From Oscillospiraceae bacterium (GTDB lineage: Bacteria; Bacillota; Clostridia; Oscillospirales; Ruminococcaceae), in NCBI GenBank assembly GCA_017533485.1, contig JAFXIC010000020.1:1-64000 (forward strand): a stretch of DNA of 64,000 bases. The letters are read 5' to 3'. Positions 7,554-15,702 of the stretch are shown piece after piece (the first letter of the stretch is position 1; each line of letters opens with the position of its first letter). The notes beneath the pieces are model-generated. The model saw nothing but the letters and a program-made list of their open reading frames with translations, was not told where the DNA came from and did no database searches. The translations under genes and the position numbers were made by a program.

Positions 7554-10001
7554 TCAGGTTTTCGGGTTTGCAGTATCTGTCCGTTCCCAGACCTGCGGGA
7601 GTGCAGGAATGGAGATACGGGAAGCTTCTTCGGGATGCAGCGGTTCGAGCTGGATATCATACTGCGGCGGTCTGAGTGCAGTTTTGAGGACAGTTTCGAG
7701 CGTTTCACAGGGAATGAATTTCATCTGTGCGCGGATTTCATCATCCAGCTTTGCGAGATCGGGGACGTTTGCCGCAGGAATCAGGACTGTGCGGATGCCT
7801 GCCTTATATGCGGCCATGGATTTTTCCACGAGTCCGCCGATGGGGAGGACTTTTCCGTGGAGGGTAATTTCGCCCGTCATCGCAATATCGTGGCGGACGG
7901 GAACACCGGACATCGCAGAAATCAGTGCGGTTGTCATCGTAACGCCGGCACTCGGCCCGTCTTTCGGGACAGCCCCTTCCGGTGCATGGATATGGATATC
8001 CTTCGCCTTGAATAAGTCGGGGTTGATATCATATTTCCGAGCCACACTTCTGACGTAGGAAATCGCAAGCTTTGCACTTTCCTTCATGACATCGCCGAGC
8101 GAACCGGTCAGCTGGACATCGCCTTTTCCGTCCATCGTCAGTACCTCCAGCGGCATCAGTACGCCGCCGACGCTGGTCCATGCCAGACCGTTGACGAGAC
8201 CGACGCTGTCCTCGGTGGAATAGAAATCATCGGTGTATTTATGCGGGCCGAGGGCTGTTTCGAGGGATTCAGGCGTGTACTGGACTTTTTTCGCCTCGCC
8301 GGAAACAATCGTTTTTGCGGCTTTTCTGCATAGCGTACCAATGGTGCGCTCCAGATTTCGCACGCCGGCTTCCTTTGTATAATAATCAATCAGATCGTAG
8401 ATTGCGGCGTCCGTGATACGGATCTGTGCCGCACGAAGGCCATTGCGCTTGATTTGTTTTTTGAGGAGATGTTCCTTGGCGATATGGAATTTCTCCTCGC
8501 GCGTATAGGAGTTCAGTTCGATGACTTCCATACGGTCGAGCAGCGGTGCAGGGATTGTCTCGGTGGTATTGGCGGTTGTGACGAACATGACCTGACTCAG
8601 GTCGAACGGCACTTCAAGAAAATGGTCGCGGAACGCATGATTCTGTTCGCTGTCGAGGACTTCGAGCATAGCGGAAGCCGGATCGCCCTTATAGTCGCTG
8701 CTCATCTTATCAATTTCGTCGAGCAGGATCATCGGATTCATCGAACCTGCCTGCCGGATTGCTTCCATAATTCGACCGGGCATTGCGCCGACATAGGTTT
8801 TGCGATGGCCGCGGATATCGGCTTCATCCTTGACGCCGCCGAGTGATACACGGACATATTTTCTGCCGAGCGATTTGGCAATTGAGCGTCCGACGGATGT
8901 TTTTCCGACGCCGGGCGGGCCGACGAGACAGATAATCTGACCGGTCAGATCGGGTTTGAGGGCGTGAACGCTCATACTTTCGAGCACACGTTCCTTTACG
9001 CGCTTCAGTCCGTAATGTTCCTTGTCAAGAAGCGCCGATGCTTTTTGGATATCAAGTTTTTCTTTCGTTTTTTTGCCCCAAGGCAATGCGAGGACGGTAT
9101 CGAGGTAATTGCGGATGACATAGGCTTCCTGAGAGGAGGAGGGCATTTTCAGAAGCCGCTGTGCTTCATGTGTTAATTTATCGGTATCCTCCTCGGAGAG
9201 TCCGAGGGATTCAATCGAAAAGAGATAGTGGAGAACCTCCTGCTGACCGTCATCCTCACCGAGTTCTTCACTGATGACTTTCATCTGTTCGCGGAGGAAA
9301 TATTCACGCTGACCTTTGTCGAGATGTTCCTGAACCTTGTGCTGTAAATCCTGTTCAATTTCGATGACCTCGACCTCGCGGGAAAGTGCGGCATAGAGCA
9401 TTGTCAGGCGAAGGAAGAGGTTGCCTTCTTCGAGCATCATCTGTTTATCGGCAAATCCAAGGCGGATATTGAAAGCGATGGCGTCGAAGAGGTTTTTCGG
9501 ATCATTTTCCTCCAGAACACGTTCGATCAGTTCTTTGGGGAGTTTATCGAAGAATTCCCCATATTTCGAGAACGCCTCTTTGAGTGCACGGGAGATCGCG
9601 GTTAATTCTGCCTCATCGGATCTGGCACGGCTATAATTCGGGAGGGCTCGGTAGGATGCAGAAAGATAGCCATCGGTTTTTGTCATATTGAGGAGTTTTG
9701 CGCGGTGGGTACATTCGACGAGGACACGGCTGCAATCGCCGGTATGGAGGACCTGACGGATTTCAGCGATGATACCGATTTTATATAAATCCGAAACGGA
9801 GGGGGATTCCTCCATCATATCGCGCTGTGCGAGGAGGAAGATTTTGCGGTCGCTGTTGAGGGCAGCTTCGAGGGCTTTTTCGGACATTTCACGTGCGACA
9901 TCGAAATGCAGAATCATATTGGGGAAGCCGACGATCCCCCGAAGCGCGATCATGGGGAGGGAGGGGGGAGTACGGCGGGAAGTATCGATTTTTTCGTTCA
10001 T
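7554..10001 (-). CDS. lon: ATP-dependent protease Lon (LonA type)
   Basis: A cytosolic AAA+ serine protease that degrades misfolded and regulatory proteins. The 815-residue protein has the N-terminal substrate domain (PMIALRGIVGFPNMIL), Walker A GPPGVGKTS, Walker B ILLDEIDKM, and the C-terminal Ser-Lys dyad in KDGPSAGVTM and GKVLPIGGLVEKSMAA. Full length for LonA. A sigma-A promoter lies about 85-113 nt upstream. No CIRCE or CtsR-type operator was recognised. engB follows closely. Confidence 0.97.
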   Translation of the reverse strand: MNEKIDTSRRTPPSLPMIALRGIVGFPNMILHFDVAREMSEKALEAALNSDRKIFLLAQRDMMEESPSVSDLYKIGIIAEIRQVLHTGDCSRVLVECTHRAKLLNMTKTDGYLSASYRALPNYSRARSDEAELTAISRALKEAFSKYGEFFDKLPKELIERVLEENDPKNLFDAIAFNIRLGFADKQMMLEEGNLFLRLTMLYAALSREVEVIEIEQDLQHKVQEHLDKGQREYFLREQMKVISEELGEDDGQQEVLHYLFSIESLGLSEEDTDKLTHEAQRLLKMPSSSQEAYVIRNYLDTVLALPWGKKTKEKLDIQKASALLDKEHYGLKRVKERVLESMSVHALKPDLTGQIICLVGPPGVGKTSVGRSIAKSLGRKYVRVSLGGVKDEADIRGHRKTYVGAMPGRIMEAIRQAGSMNPMILLDEIDKMSSDYKGDPASAMLEVLDSEQNHAFRDHFLEVPFDLSQVMFVTTANTTETIPAPLLDRMEVIELNSYTREEKFHIAKEHLLKKQIKRNGLRAAQIRITDAAIYDLIDYYTKEAGVRNLERTIGTLCRKAAKTIVSGEAKKVQYTPESLETALGPHKYTDDFYSTEDSVGLVNGLAWTSVGGVLMPLEVLTMDGKGDVQLTGSLGDVMKESAKLAISYVRSVARKYDINPDLFKAKDIHIHAPEGAVPKDGPSAGVTMTTALISAMSGVPVRHDIAMTGEITLHGKVLPIGGLVEKSMAAYKAGIRTVLIPAANVPDLAKLDDEIRAQMKFIPCETLETVLKTALRPPQYDIQLEPLHPEEASRISIPALPQVWERTDTANPKT

Positions 10002-10085
10002 GAGGATTTCCTATCTACCCTGCACGGTGGATTGCCTGATGTCGGGTGTGTGCAGCCACAGGACATCGCCGGTGTATGTATACAT

Positions 10086-10114
10086 ATTATACAGGATTTT
10101 TCGTGAAAAAGCAA
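10086..10114 (-). promoter_or_regulatory. lon promoter
   Basis: On the reverse strand, -35 TTGCTT (10109-10114), 17-bp spacer and -10 TATAAT (10086-10091) with an extended TG. Confidence 0.75.
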
Positions 10115-10176
10115 GTGGAAAATTCAGATTCTTCGTGGGAGAATTCTATGATTTTCGTGGTATTGGCGGAAAGGCG

Positions 10177-10200
10177 AGGGCGGCTCTTACGAGCCGCCCT
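10177..10200. repeat. Perfect 10-bp inverted repeat, tetraloop hairpin
   Basis: AGGGCGGCTC - TTAC - GAGCCGCCCT. It lies between the YbjN-like gene and the lon promoter. There is no T run on either strand, so it is at best a weak or factor-dependent terminator. Confidence 0.6.
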
Positions 10201-10257
10201 TGAAATCTGATTTGCAGGAAACAAAGAAGTTTTTCTGCTTTGATAAAAACAGGTTCG

Positions 10258-10725
10258 TTATGAGTTTTCATTCCCATTCTCAACTTCAGCAATCAGTTGT
10301 TTCGGATTGTCACTCCCCGTCATTATTTTTAGCAGGTTTTTCCCATACCGATTGTACATGACAATCGGAAGATAAATACTATCCTTTACAATTGTTGGGC
10401 TGATATCAGAATCTTTAAAATTCACAAAAGTTTTGTACAGGATTTGACCGTCCTCATAATCCAATTCGAAATTACCATTGTTCAGACCATAATTTGCTCT
10501 GTGTAAATATTCTGCAACAAGAGCAATATTATTTTTTTCTGCGTGGTTATTCAGTATACAGTGTACAGTATAGAAGCTTTCTTTTACTTTAATAACGATA
10601 TGTAATTTACCGAGCACACCATTTGTATCAATGTCAGTGATGAAAACAGACTGTCCCTCACTATATGTGTAATTCCACGCTTCCTGTGTGAAAAAATCCT
10701 TTATCATCTGAATTACCTTTTCCAT
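10258..10725 (-). CDS. YbjN-like domain protein
   Basis: A 155-residue protein resembling the YbjN / secretion-chaperone-like fold: MEKVIQMIKDFF, then a beta-rich core, then FELDYEDGQILYKTFVNF and a C-terminal helix around YNRYGKNLLKIMTG. Members are linked to stress or sensory regulation but have no defined biochemical role. A GAGGTGAT ribosome-binding site precedes the ATG. The gene is visibly more AT-rich than everything around it and uses many A/T-ending codons. It lies next to a tRNA gene and a partial tRNA-like repeat, which suggests acquisition by transfer. Confidence 0.7.
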   Translation of the reverse strand: MEKVIQMIKDFFTQEAWNYTYSEGQSVFITDIDTNGVLGKLHIVIKVKESFYTVHCILNNHAEKNNIALVAEYLHRANYGLNNGNFELDYEDGQILYKTFVNFKDSDISPTIVKDSIYLPIVMYNRYGKNLLKIMTGSDNPKQLIAEVENGNENS

Positions 10726-10810
10726 AAAATCACCTCATAATTTCATGTTATCAGCAATGCTTCGTCCATATTTCAAGAACAGCCGCTTCGCATATCATAT
10801 AGGAGATGTA

Positions 10811-10825
10811 CGCTACCAACTGCGC
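10811..10825 (-). repeat. 15-nt copy of the tRNA-Pro D-arm
   Basis: CGCTACCAACTGCGC at 10811-10825 is repeated exactly at 10921-10935 inside the tRNA-Pro gene (D-arm). The surrounding bases do not fold as a complete tRNA. It may be a tRNA remnant or one end of an old integration duplication. Confidence 0.5.
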
Positions 10826-10836
10826 CGCCATAAGGG

Positions 10837-10866
10837 AAAAGCCGCTTCTCATGAGGAAAAACGGCT
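10837..10866 (-). terminator. Terminator downstream of tRNA-Pro
   Basis: On the reverse strand AGCCG ... CGGCT encloses the self-complementary CTCATGAG and is followed by TTTT. It lies just beyond the 3' end of the tRNA. Confidence 0.6.
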
Positions 10867-10871
10867 GAAAA

Positions 10872-10944
10872 TCGGAGTGACAGGATTCGAACCTGCGGCA
10901 TCCTGCTCCCAAAGCAGGCGCGCTACCAACTGCGCTACACCCCG
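10872..10944 (-). tRNA. tRNA-Pro (anticodon TGG)
   Basis: A 73-nt cloverleaf on the reverse strand. The acceptor stem CGGGGTG pairs with CACTCCG (one G-U) with discriminator A. The D-arm is GCGCAGTTGGTAGCGC, the anticodon stem-loop is CCTGCTTTGGGAGCAGG with TGG, and the T-arm is CAGGTTCGAATCCTG. CCA is not encoded. It has its own perfect promoter and a terminator. Confidence 0.97.
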
Positions 10945-10964
10945 AACTCTTATTACAAGAATCT

Positions 10965-10993
10965 ATTATACCATATGTTTTGAGATTTGTCAA
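10965..10993 (-). promoter_or_regulatory. tRNA-Pro promoter
   Basis: On the reverse strand, -35 TTGACA (10988-10993), 17 bp, -10 TATAAT (10965-10970) with an extended TGG. Confidence 0.9.
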
Positions 10994-11015
10994 GTATTCA
11001 CCAGCATTCCGGTCG

Positions 11016-11063
11016 GGCTGTACCGTTCCTGCCATCAGACGGATGGTCGGAAACGGTGCAGCC
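11016..11063 (-). repeat. Interrupted long hairpin after dapB
   Basis: GGCTG / CAGCC, ACCGTT / AACGGT and CCATC / GATGG nest into one interrupted stem between dapB and the tRNA-Pro promoter. There is no T tract, so it may end the dap operon inefficiently or protect the 3' end of the message. Confidence 0.5.
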
Positions 11064-11082
11064 TTATACCAGAATCATCAGA

Positions 11083-11841
11083 TTATACTTCGTTTAAAAG
11101 GTCGGTCATGTTGTACATACCGGCGGGTTTTCCGGCGAGGAAGACTGCGGCATTCACCGAGCCTTCCGCGAATACACGCTTCGAGCTTGCGGTATGGGTC
11201 AGAGAAATTGTTTCGTCCGGGCCCGCGAACAGAATTTCATGTTCACCGACGATTGTGCCGCCGCGGACGGAGTGCATACCGATTTCGCTGATATCACGCT
11301 TTTTGCGGACGCTATGGCGGTCATAGACGAGTGTTTTTCCCTCATCAAATTCCTCACAGATGGCGTTTGCGAGCATAATTGCGGTACCGGAGGGCGCATC
11401 AATTTTCTGGTTATGATGCTTTTCGATAATTTCGATATCGAACTGGGTGCCGAGTACGGAAGCCGCTTTTTTCGCGAGTGCAATGAGAAGCTGGATACCG
11501 ATGGACATATTAAACGAGGAGAAGAGTGCGGTCTGGGCTGCGGCATTCCGGATTTCCGCGAGCTGTGCATCGGAATAGCCGGTGGTAGAGAGGACAACGG
11601 GCGTACCGGTTGTTACGGCATATTCGAGCAGTCCGGAGAGACAGCTTGGATGGCTGAAGTCGATGATGACATCCGGTTTTTGTGGGAGCATCGCAGGGCT
11701 TTCATAAATCGGGAAGCCGAGTGTTTCATCCTGACAGACGTCGATGCCGGCGAGGATGCTGCAATCCTCACGTTCACGGATACAGGCTGCCAGCATACGG
11801 CCCATTTTGCCGCAGGCACCGCAGATTACAATATTTGTCAT
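11083..11841 (-). CDS. dapB: 4-hydroxy-tetrahydrodipicolinate reductase
   Basis: Reduces 4-hydroxy-tetrahydrodipicolinate with NAD(P)H in lysine and diaminopimelate synthesis. The 252-residue protein has the nucleotide-binding start NIVICGACGKMGRML, the DapB signature EKHHNQKIDAPSGTA, and VRGGTIVGEHEILF. ATG 11841 has AAAGGAG at 8 nt; an upstream in-frame ATG (11877) lacks a site and adds 12 unlikely residues. It is the last gene of the riboswitch-controlled operon. Confidence 0.96.
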   Translation of the reverse strand: MTNIVICGACGKMGRMLAACIREREDCSILAGIDVCQDETLGFPIYESPAMLPQKPDVIIDFSHPSCLSGLLEYAVTTGTPVVLSTTGYSDAQLAEIRNAAAQTALFSSFNMSIGIQLLIALAKKAASVLGTQFDIEIIEKHHNQKIDAPSGTAIMLANAICEEFDEGKTLVYDRHSVRKKRDISEIGMHSVRGGTIVGEHEILFAGPDETISLTHTASSKRVFAEGSVNAAVFLAGKPAGMYNMTDLLNEV

Positions 11842-11919
11842 ATGTATAAGCTCCTTTTCATTGGATTTTTCATTCATTGGGCAGTTTCAGATCTTGTTGG
11901 GGGATATATGGTATGCACA

Positions 11920-11950
11920 TACGGCTCTCCCGATTGCAGAGAGAGCCGTA
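11920..11950. repeat. 10-bp inverted repeat between dapA and dapB
   Basis: TACGGCTCTC and GAGAGCCGTA flank an 11-nt loop. No T run follows on the reverse strand, so it is probably an intercistronic mRNA hairpin rather than a full terminator. Confidence 0.55.
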
Positions 11951-11983
11951 AGGATATGCGTTGTACGCAGCAGGGAGCGGGGA

Positions 11984-12874
11984 TTACTTTACGAGTCCAT
12001 GCTTCACGAGTTCTGCGCGGAGTGCGTCACGGTTGTTATCTGCCATTTCATACAGCGGCAGTCTACACGGGCCGACATTCATGCCCATCAGGTTCATCGC
12101 TTCCTTGACAGGGATGGGATTGACTTCGATAAAGAGGTCATTGATGAGACCGAGGTAACGGATCTGGAGTTCCATCGCCTTAGCGAGGTCACCGTCGAGC
12201 ATTGCCTGTGCCATATCGTGGGTTTCCTGCGGGATGACATTGGAGAGAACGGAGATGACGCCCTTTGCGCCGAGCGACATCATCGGAACGATCTGGTCAT
12301 CATTGCCGCTGTAAACGTCGATTCTGTCCGCACAGCGTTCGATGACCTGTGCAGAGAAGCTGATATTGCCGGAAGCTTCCTTGATTGCGACAATATTCTT
12401 ATGATTTGCGAGGGTGTCGATGGTATCGAGGGAGAAGCCGACACCGGTACGCGACGGAACATTATAGAGGATAATCGGGAGATCGACGCTGTCGGCAACA
12501 AGGGTGTAGTGTGCGACAAGACCGCGTTGAGTGGTCTTATTGTAGTAGGGGGTGACGAGGAGGAGTGCATCCGCACCGACTTCCTTTGCCGCCTTGGAGA
12601 GGCGGATACAGCAGGCAGTATCATTGCTTCCGGTACCTGCGATTACGGGAACACGCTTTGCGGTGTGCTTTACGGAGAAGGCAATGACTTCGATATGTTC
12701 TTCCTCGGTGAGGGTAGAGCTTTCGCCTGTGGTACCGGTGATGACGAGCGCATCGGTACCGTTTTCGATCTGGTCGTCGATCAGACGCGCCAGCACATCA
12801 TAATCCACGGAGCCGTCGGCAGCAAAGGGTGTTACCAAAGCGACAGCGGCACCGGTAAAGATTGTATTCTTCAT
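11984..12874 (-). CDS. dapA: 4-hydroxy-tetrahydrodipicolinate synthase
   Basis: Condenses pyruvate with aspartate semialdehyde. A 296-residue class I aldolase: GAAVALVTPF start, GTTGESSTL loop, YYNKTTQ, YNVPSRTG with the catalytic Tyr, and the Schiff-base Lys in VAIKEASGN. ATG 12874 follows AAAGGAT. It lies 142 nt upstream of dapB and 19 nt after a small unknown gene in the same operon. Confidence 0.97.
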   Translation of the reverse strand: MKNTIFTGAAVALVTPFAADGSVDYDVLARLIDDQIENGTDALVITGTTGESSTLTEEEHIEVIAFSVKHTAKRVPVIAGTGSNDTACCIRLSKAAKEVGADALLLVTPYYNKTTQRGLVAHYTLVADSVDLPIILYNVPSRTGVGFSLDTIDTLANHKNIVAIKEASGNISFSAQVIERCADRIDVYSGNDDQIVPMMSLGAKGVISVLSNVIPQETHDMAQAMLDGDLAKAMELQIRYLGLINDLFIEVNPIPVKEAMNLMGMNVGPCRLPLYEMADNNRDALRAELVKHGLVK

Positions 12875-12893
12875 AGTGTTGAATCCTTTCCAA

Positions 12894-13292
12894 TCAATTT
12901 GAGCAGATGTCGGAATGCAGGAACGGGAATTGTTCGGAGAGCCATGCGGCAAGTGTATCCGCTTGTGTGCGGCTCAAGCCGAAAACCGCTTCCTCGGATT
13001 CATCCTGTTCACAGAGTACAAAGATCAGATCGCCGTATATCGGGCAGCCCGTATGGTAAAGACAGGTGCCGCAGAGATTGGGCGGAAGACCTTTATCGCC
13101 GCCTCTGGCGTCGATGAGGTAACAGAGTACACGGTTTGAATCCGAAAGAAAGGGGGGAGAAACGGGTACCCGAAGCCGTTGCGTGACATCCGTAGAAAGC
13201 AGTGTACAGATCGTGCTGCGGCTGAGCGTATCGACAGACAACCGTTCACAGACCTGAGATTCTGCGGAGATTTTCAAAATAAACGCTGACAT
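12894..13292 (-). CDS. Unknown Cys-motif protein inside the dap operon
   Basis: A 132-residue protein I do not recognise. Its middle holds a compact cysteine cluster, LCGTCLYHTGCPIYGD (C-x2-C-x6-C), that could bind a metal, and a further pair of cysteines near the N-terminus (VCERL, ICTLL). No signal peptide or membrane helix. It starts 21 nt after the preceding unknown gene and ends 19 nt before dapA, with AAAGGAT upstream of its ATG. The spacing makes it an integral member of the lysine-riboswitch operon; its function is unknown. Confidence 0.75.
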   Translation of the reverse strand: MSAFILKISAESQVCERLSVDTLSRSTICTLLSTDVTQRLRVPVSPPFLSDSNRVLCYLIDARGGDKGLPPNLCGTCLYHTGCPIYGDLIFVLCEQDESEEAVFGLSRTQADTLAAWLSEQFPFLHSDICSN

Positions 13293-13312
13293 TTCGCAGC
13301 ATCCTTTCTGAT

Positions 13313-13921
13313 TCAGATGATGCGGAGGAAATTGTGCACAAGCGACTGTGTATTGACCGGTTCCCCGATATGCGCGAGCGAATCCGGGAGATCATAGGTG
13401 AAGATCGGGAGCTTACCGGATGGATCGAGCTCGGAGATGGCACCTCTGACGCTGATGGCGTCGGCATCGGTAATCGGGAGATAGATGCGTTCGGTTTCCT
13501 CCTGACCGGTAATGACATGCGTCAGGGAGATTGCGCGTTTAGAGGCTGTCACAGCGATATATTCGGGATCGGAGGAGAGCATGAACGCGCGGTATTCCAT
13601 CGAAACATCCTTTGCGCCGCCTGCGATCATCAGTTCGCTGAGCGCATGGGCTTCGAGGTCGGTGGCGTCATCATGGAGTGCAAGGAAAAAAGACGGATGC
13701 CGCAGAAGCCCCTTTGCGACCTCGCTGCGCACAAAGTTTTTAAACGGCTTGCGCTGCGCGTTATAGTCCTGGAAATAAGCGGGAACAAAGGGTAAGATTC
13801 TGGCGCCGGAGGGGGTAAAGGAATGGAAATTGAGCGAGCCGATCGTTTCGCTGTCGCTGCGGAGGTCCACAGCGGCTGCGCGGAGGCTATCGGTCATCGG
13901 ACAAACAAAAACTGCTTTCAT
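13313..13921 (-). CDS. Unknown protein between asd and dapA
   Basis: A 202-residue soluble protein, start MKAVFVCPMTDSLRAAAVDL, that I cannot place in a family. It has no visible catalytic signature; the C-terminal half reads like an alternating alpha/beta domain. AAAGGAT precedes its ATG. It lies 48 nt after asd and 21 nt before the Cys-motif gene, so it is coregulated with lysine/DAP synthesis. Confidence 0.75.
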   Translation of the reverse strand: MKAVFVCPMTDSLRAAAVDLRSDSETIGSLNFHSFTPSGARILPFVPAYFQDYNAQRKPFKNFVRSEVAKGLLRHPSFFLALHDDATDLEAHALSELMIAGGAKDVSMEYRAFMLSSDPEYIAVTASKRAISLTHVITGQEETERIYLPITDADAISVRGAISELDPSGKLPIFTYDLPDSLAHIGEPVNTQSLVHNFLRII

Positions 13922-13969
13922 AGCGGCGTAGTATCCTTTCTGAATGGCTGTATCGTACAGCGCATCGGC

Positions 13970-15052
13970 TCAGTCGAAATAGCCCTTTGCAGCGAGGAGC
14001 TCTGCCAGCTCGACCGCACCGCCTGCCGCACCGCGCAGGGTATTATGAGAAAGGCATACGAACTTATAATCGAACATGGTATCCTCACGCAGTCTTCCGA
14101 CGGAAACAGCCATACCGCCTTCGAGGTTGCGGTCAAGACGAGCCTGCGGACGATCGGGTTCTTCGAAGTAGTGGATGAACTGCTTGGGTGCATGGGGGAG
14201 ATCAAGTTCCTGCGGTACGCCGCGGAATGCCGCCCATTCTGCCTTGATCTGCTCGATGGTGGGCTTATTCTCGAAGCGGACGAATACCGCAGCCGTATGG
14301 CCGTCAGCAACCGGTACACGCAGACACTGTGTTGTAATCAGCGGAGCGGAAGCCTTAACGATCTGGCCGTTTTCGATGGTACCCCAGACCTTCAGCGGTT
14401 CCTGTTCGGATTTTTCTTCTTCGCCGCCGATATAGGGGATGAGGTTATCGACCATTTCCGGCCAGCGCTCGAAGGTTTTTCCGGCACCGGAGATTGCCTG
14501 ATAGGTGCAGGCGAGGACTTCCTTGATGCCGAATTTCCGGAGCGGATGGAGTGCCGGTACATAGCTCTGGATGGAGCAGTTGGACTTAACTGCAATAAAG
14601 CCGCGGGTTGTGCCGAGGCGAGCCTTCTGGGAAGCGATGATATCGAGGTGACCATCATTGAGCTCCGGAATGACCATCGGTACATCGGGTGTAAAGCGAT
14701 GTGCGGAGTTATTGGAAACGATGGGGCATTCTGCCTTTGCATAAGCTTCTTCGAGTGCACGCAGCGCATCCTTCGGCATATCGACGGCATAGAAGCAGAA
14801 ATCAACTTCTGCTGCGAGCTTTTCGATATCCTTTTCCGCATCATAGATCATGATATCCGCGAACTGTTCGGGCATCGGCTGATCCTTGAATGCCCAGCGG
14901 CTTCCGACTGCTTCCCGATAGGTTTTTCCTGCGGAGCGGGAGGAAGCTGCCATTGCTGTGACGCGGAACCACGGGTGATCCGCGAGCAGAAGTGCGAAGC
15001 GCTGACCGACCATACCGGTGGCGCCGATGATACCTACACGAAATTCTTTCAT
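13970..15052 (-). CDS. asd: Aspartate-semialdehyde dehydrogenase
   Basis: Reduces aspartyl-4-phosphate to aspartate semialdehyde at the branch to lysine, threonine and methionine. The 360-residue protein begins KEFRVGIIGATGMVGQRF (NADP site), carries the nucleophilic Cys in KSNCSIQ and the HT-rich ADGHTAAVFVRF. This is the archaeal/fungal-like Asd branch common in some anaerobes. ATG 15052 has GGAGAG at 8 nt, in preference to ATG 15070. It is the first gene after the lysine riboswitch. Confidence 0.96.
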   Translation of the reverse strand: MKEFRVGIIGATGMVGQRFALLLADHPWFRVTAMAASSRSAGKTYREAVGSRWAFKDQPMPEQFADIMIYDAEKDIEKLAAEVDFCFYAVDMPKDALRALEEAYAKAECPIVSNNSAHRFTPDVPMVIPELNDGHLDIIASQKARLGTTRGFIAVKSNCSIQSYVPALHPLRKFGIKEVLACTYQAISGAGKTFERWPEMVDNLIPYIGGEEEKSEQEPLKVWGTIENGQIVKASAPLITTQCLRVPVADGHTAAVFVRFENKPTIEQIKAEWAAFRGVPQELDLPHAPKQFIHYFEEPDRPQARLDRNLEGGMAVSVGRLREDTMFDYKFVCLSHNTLRGAAGGAVELAELLAAKGYFD

Positions 15053-15108
15053 ATGAAATCTCTCCTTCATAAAAATATGGACGATATGTGGGATCGGGTA
15101 CGGTATAT

Positions 15109-15135
15109 AAAAAAACCGCCCGTAAAGACGGACGG
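15109..15135 (-). terminator. Riboswitch expression-platform terminator
   Basis: On the reverse strand CCGTCCGT (15128-15135) and ACGGGCGG (15116-15123) close on a 4-nt loop and run into seven Ts. It lies between the aptamer and asd. Confidence 0.85.
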
Positions 15136-15259
15136 AGAATTGTGCTGTAGGAACGGGTTCGGGTGATACGTTTTCATTCCATCGTGGCAGTCAGATGGGG
15201 AAACACCGCGCAGAGCATCAGGTTGGCGGATGTTTCGGGGAAAGGCGTTCACGAAAACC

Positions 15260-15427
15260 GGTCAGCACTCCACGACATATTTGTCGTGACAGTTACGCAC
15301 CTATTGGATGCGTACCCAGCGCCGCTTCTGCCGAGGAAGCATTGCTTCGGCGGTCTTGCCTTTTGTGACGATGCAATATAGTTCGGCGACCGCATCGTCA
15401 GGACTCTTCAAGCCCGCGCCTCTGTCC
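15260..15427 (-). ncRNA. Lysine riboswitch (L-box) controlling asd-dapA-dapB
   Basis: The reverse strand contains the hallmark 5' sequence GACAGAGGCGCGG followed by CTTGAAGAGT, the central GCCGAAGCAATGCTTC arm, and ACTGTCA...GGAGTGCTGACC at the 3' side. The two ends pair (GGACAG with CTGACC, one mismatch) as P1. Aptamer and terminator lie in front of the aspartate-semialdehyde/DAP operon, the textbook target. Lysine binding would favour termination. Confidence 0.92.
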
Positions 15428-15437
15428 GTATAACAAT

Positions 15438-15466
15438 ACTATACCATGTGATTGTATGTTTGTCAA
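15438..15466 (-). promoter_or_regulatory. Promoter of the lysine-riboswitch operon
   Basis: On the reverse strand, -35 TTGACA (15461-15466), 17 bp, -10 TATAGT (15438-15443) with an extended TGG; transcription starts at the riboswitch 5' edge. Confidence 0.88.
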
Positions 15467-15591
15467 GCGTTTTTCCTCATATTTCGGGAAATCCGCAACT
15501 TTTTTCTTTCCATGTCCTTAGGATATGCAATAAAATGACGAAAGGTGCATGGCGGAAAAGGGGGTGTGGGGGTGAAAATTTCGGGATGGGC

Positions 15592-15620
15592 TTGCAATCG
15601 GGCGAAAAAAATGGTATACT
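15592..15620 (+). promoter_or_regulatory. recJ promoter
   Basis: -35 TTGCAA (15592-15597), 17 bp, -10 TATACT (15615-15620) with an extended TGG. Confidence 0.8.
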
Positions 15621-15702
15621 GAAAGGGAACGAAATCTCCCGGCATATGGATTGGCAGAAAGCTGTCGGGATTCAAAAATTCGAGGAGCAAAGGAGTGACA
15701 GA

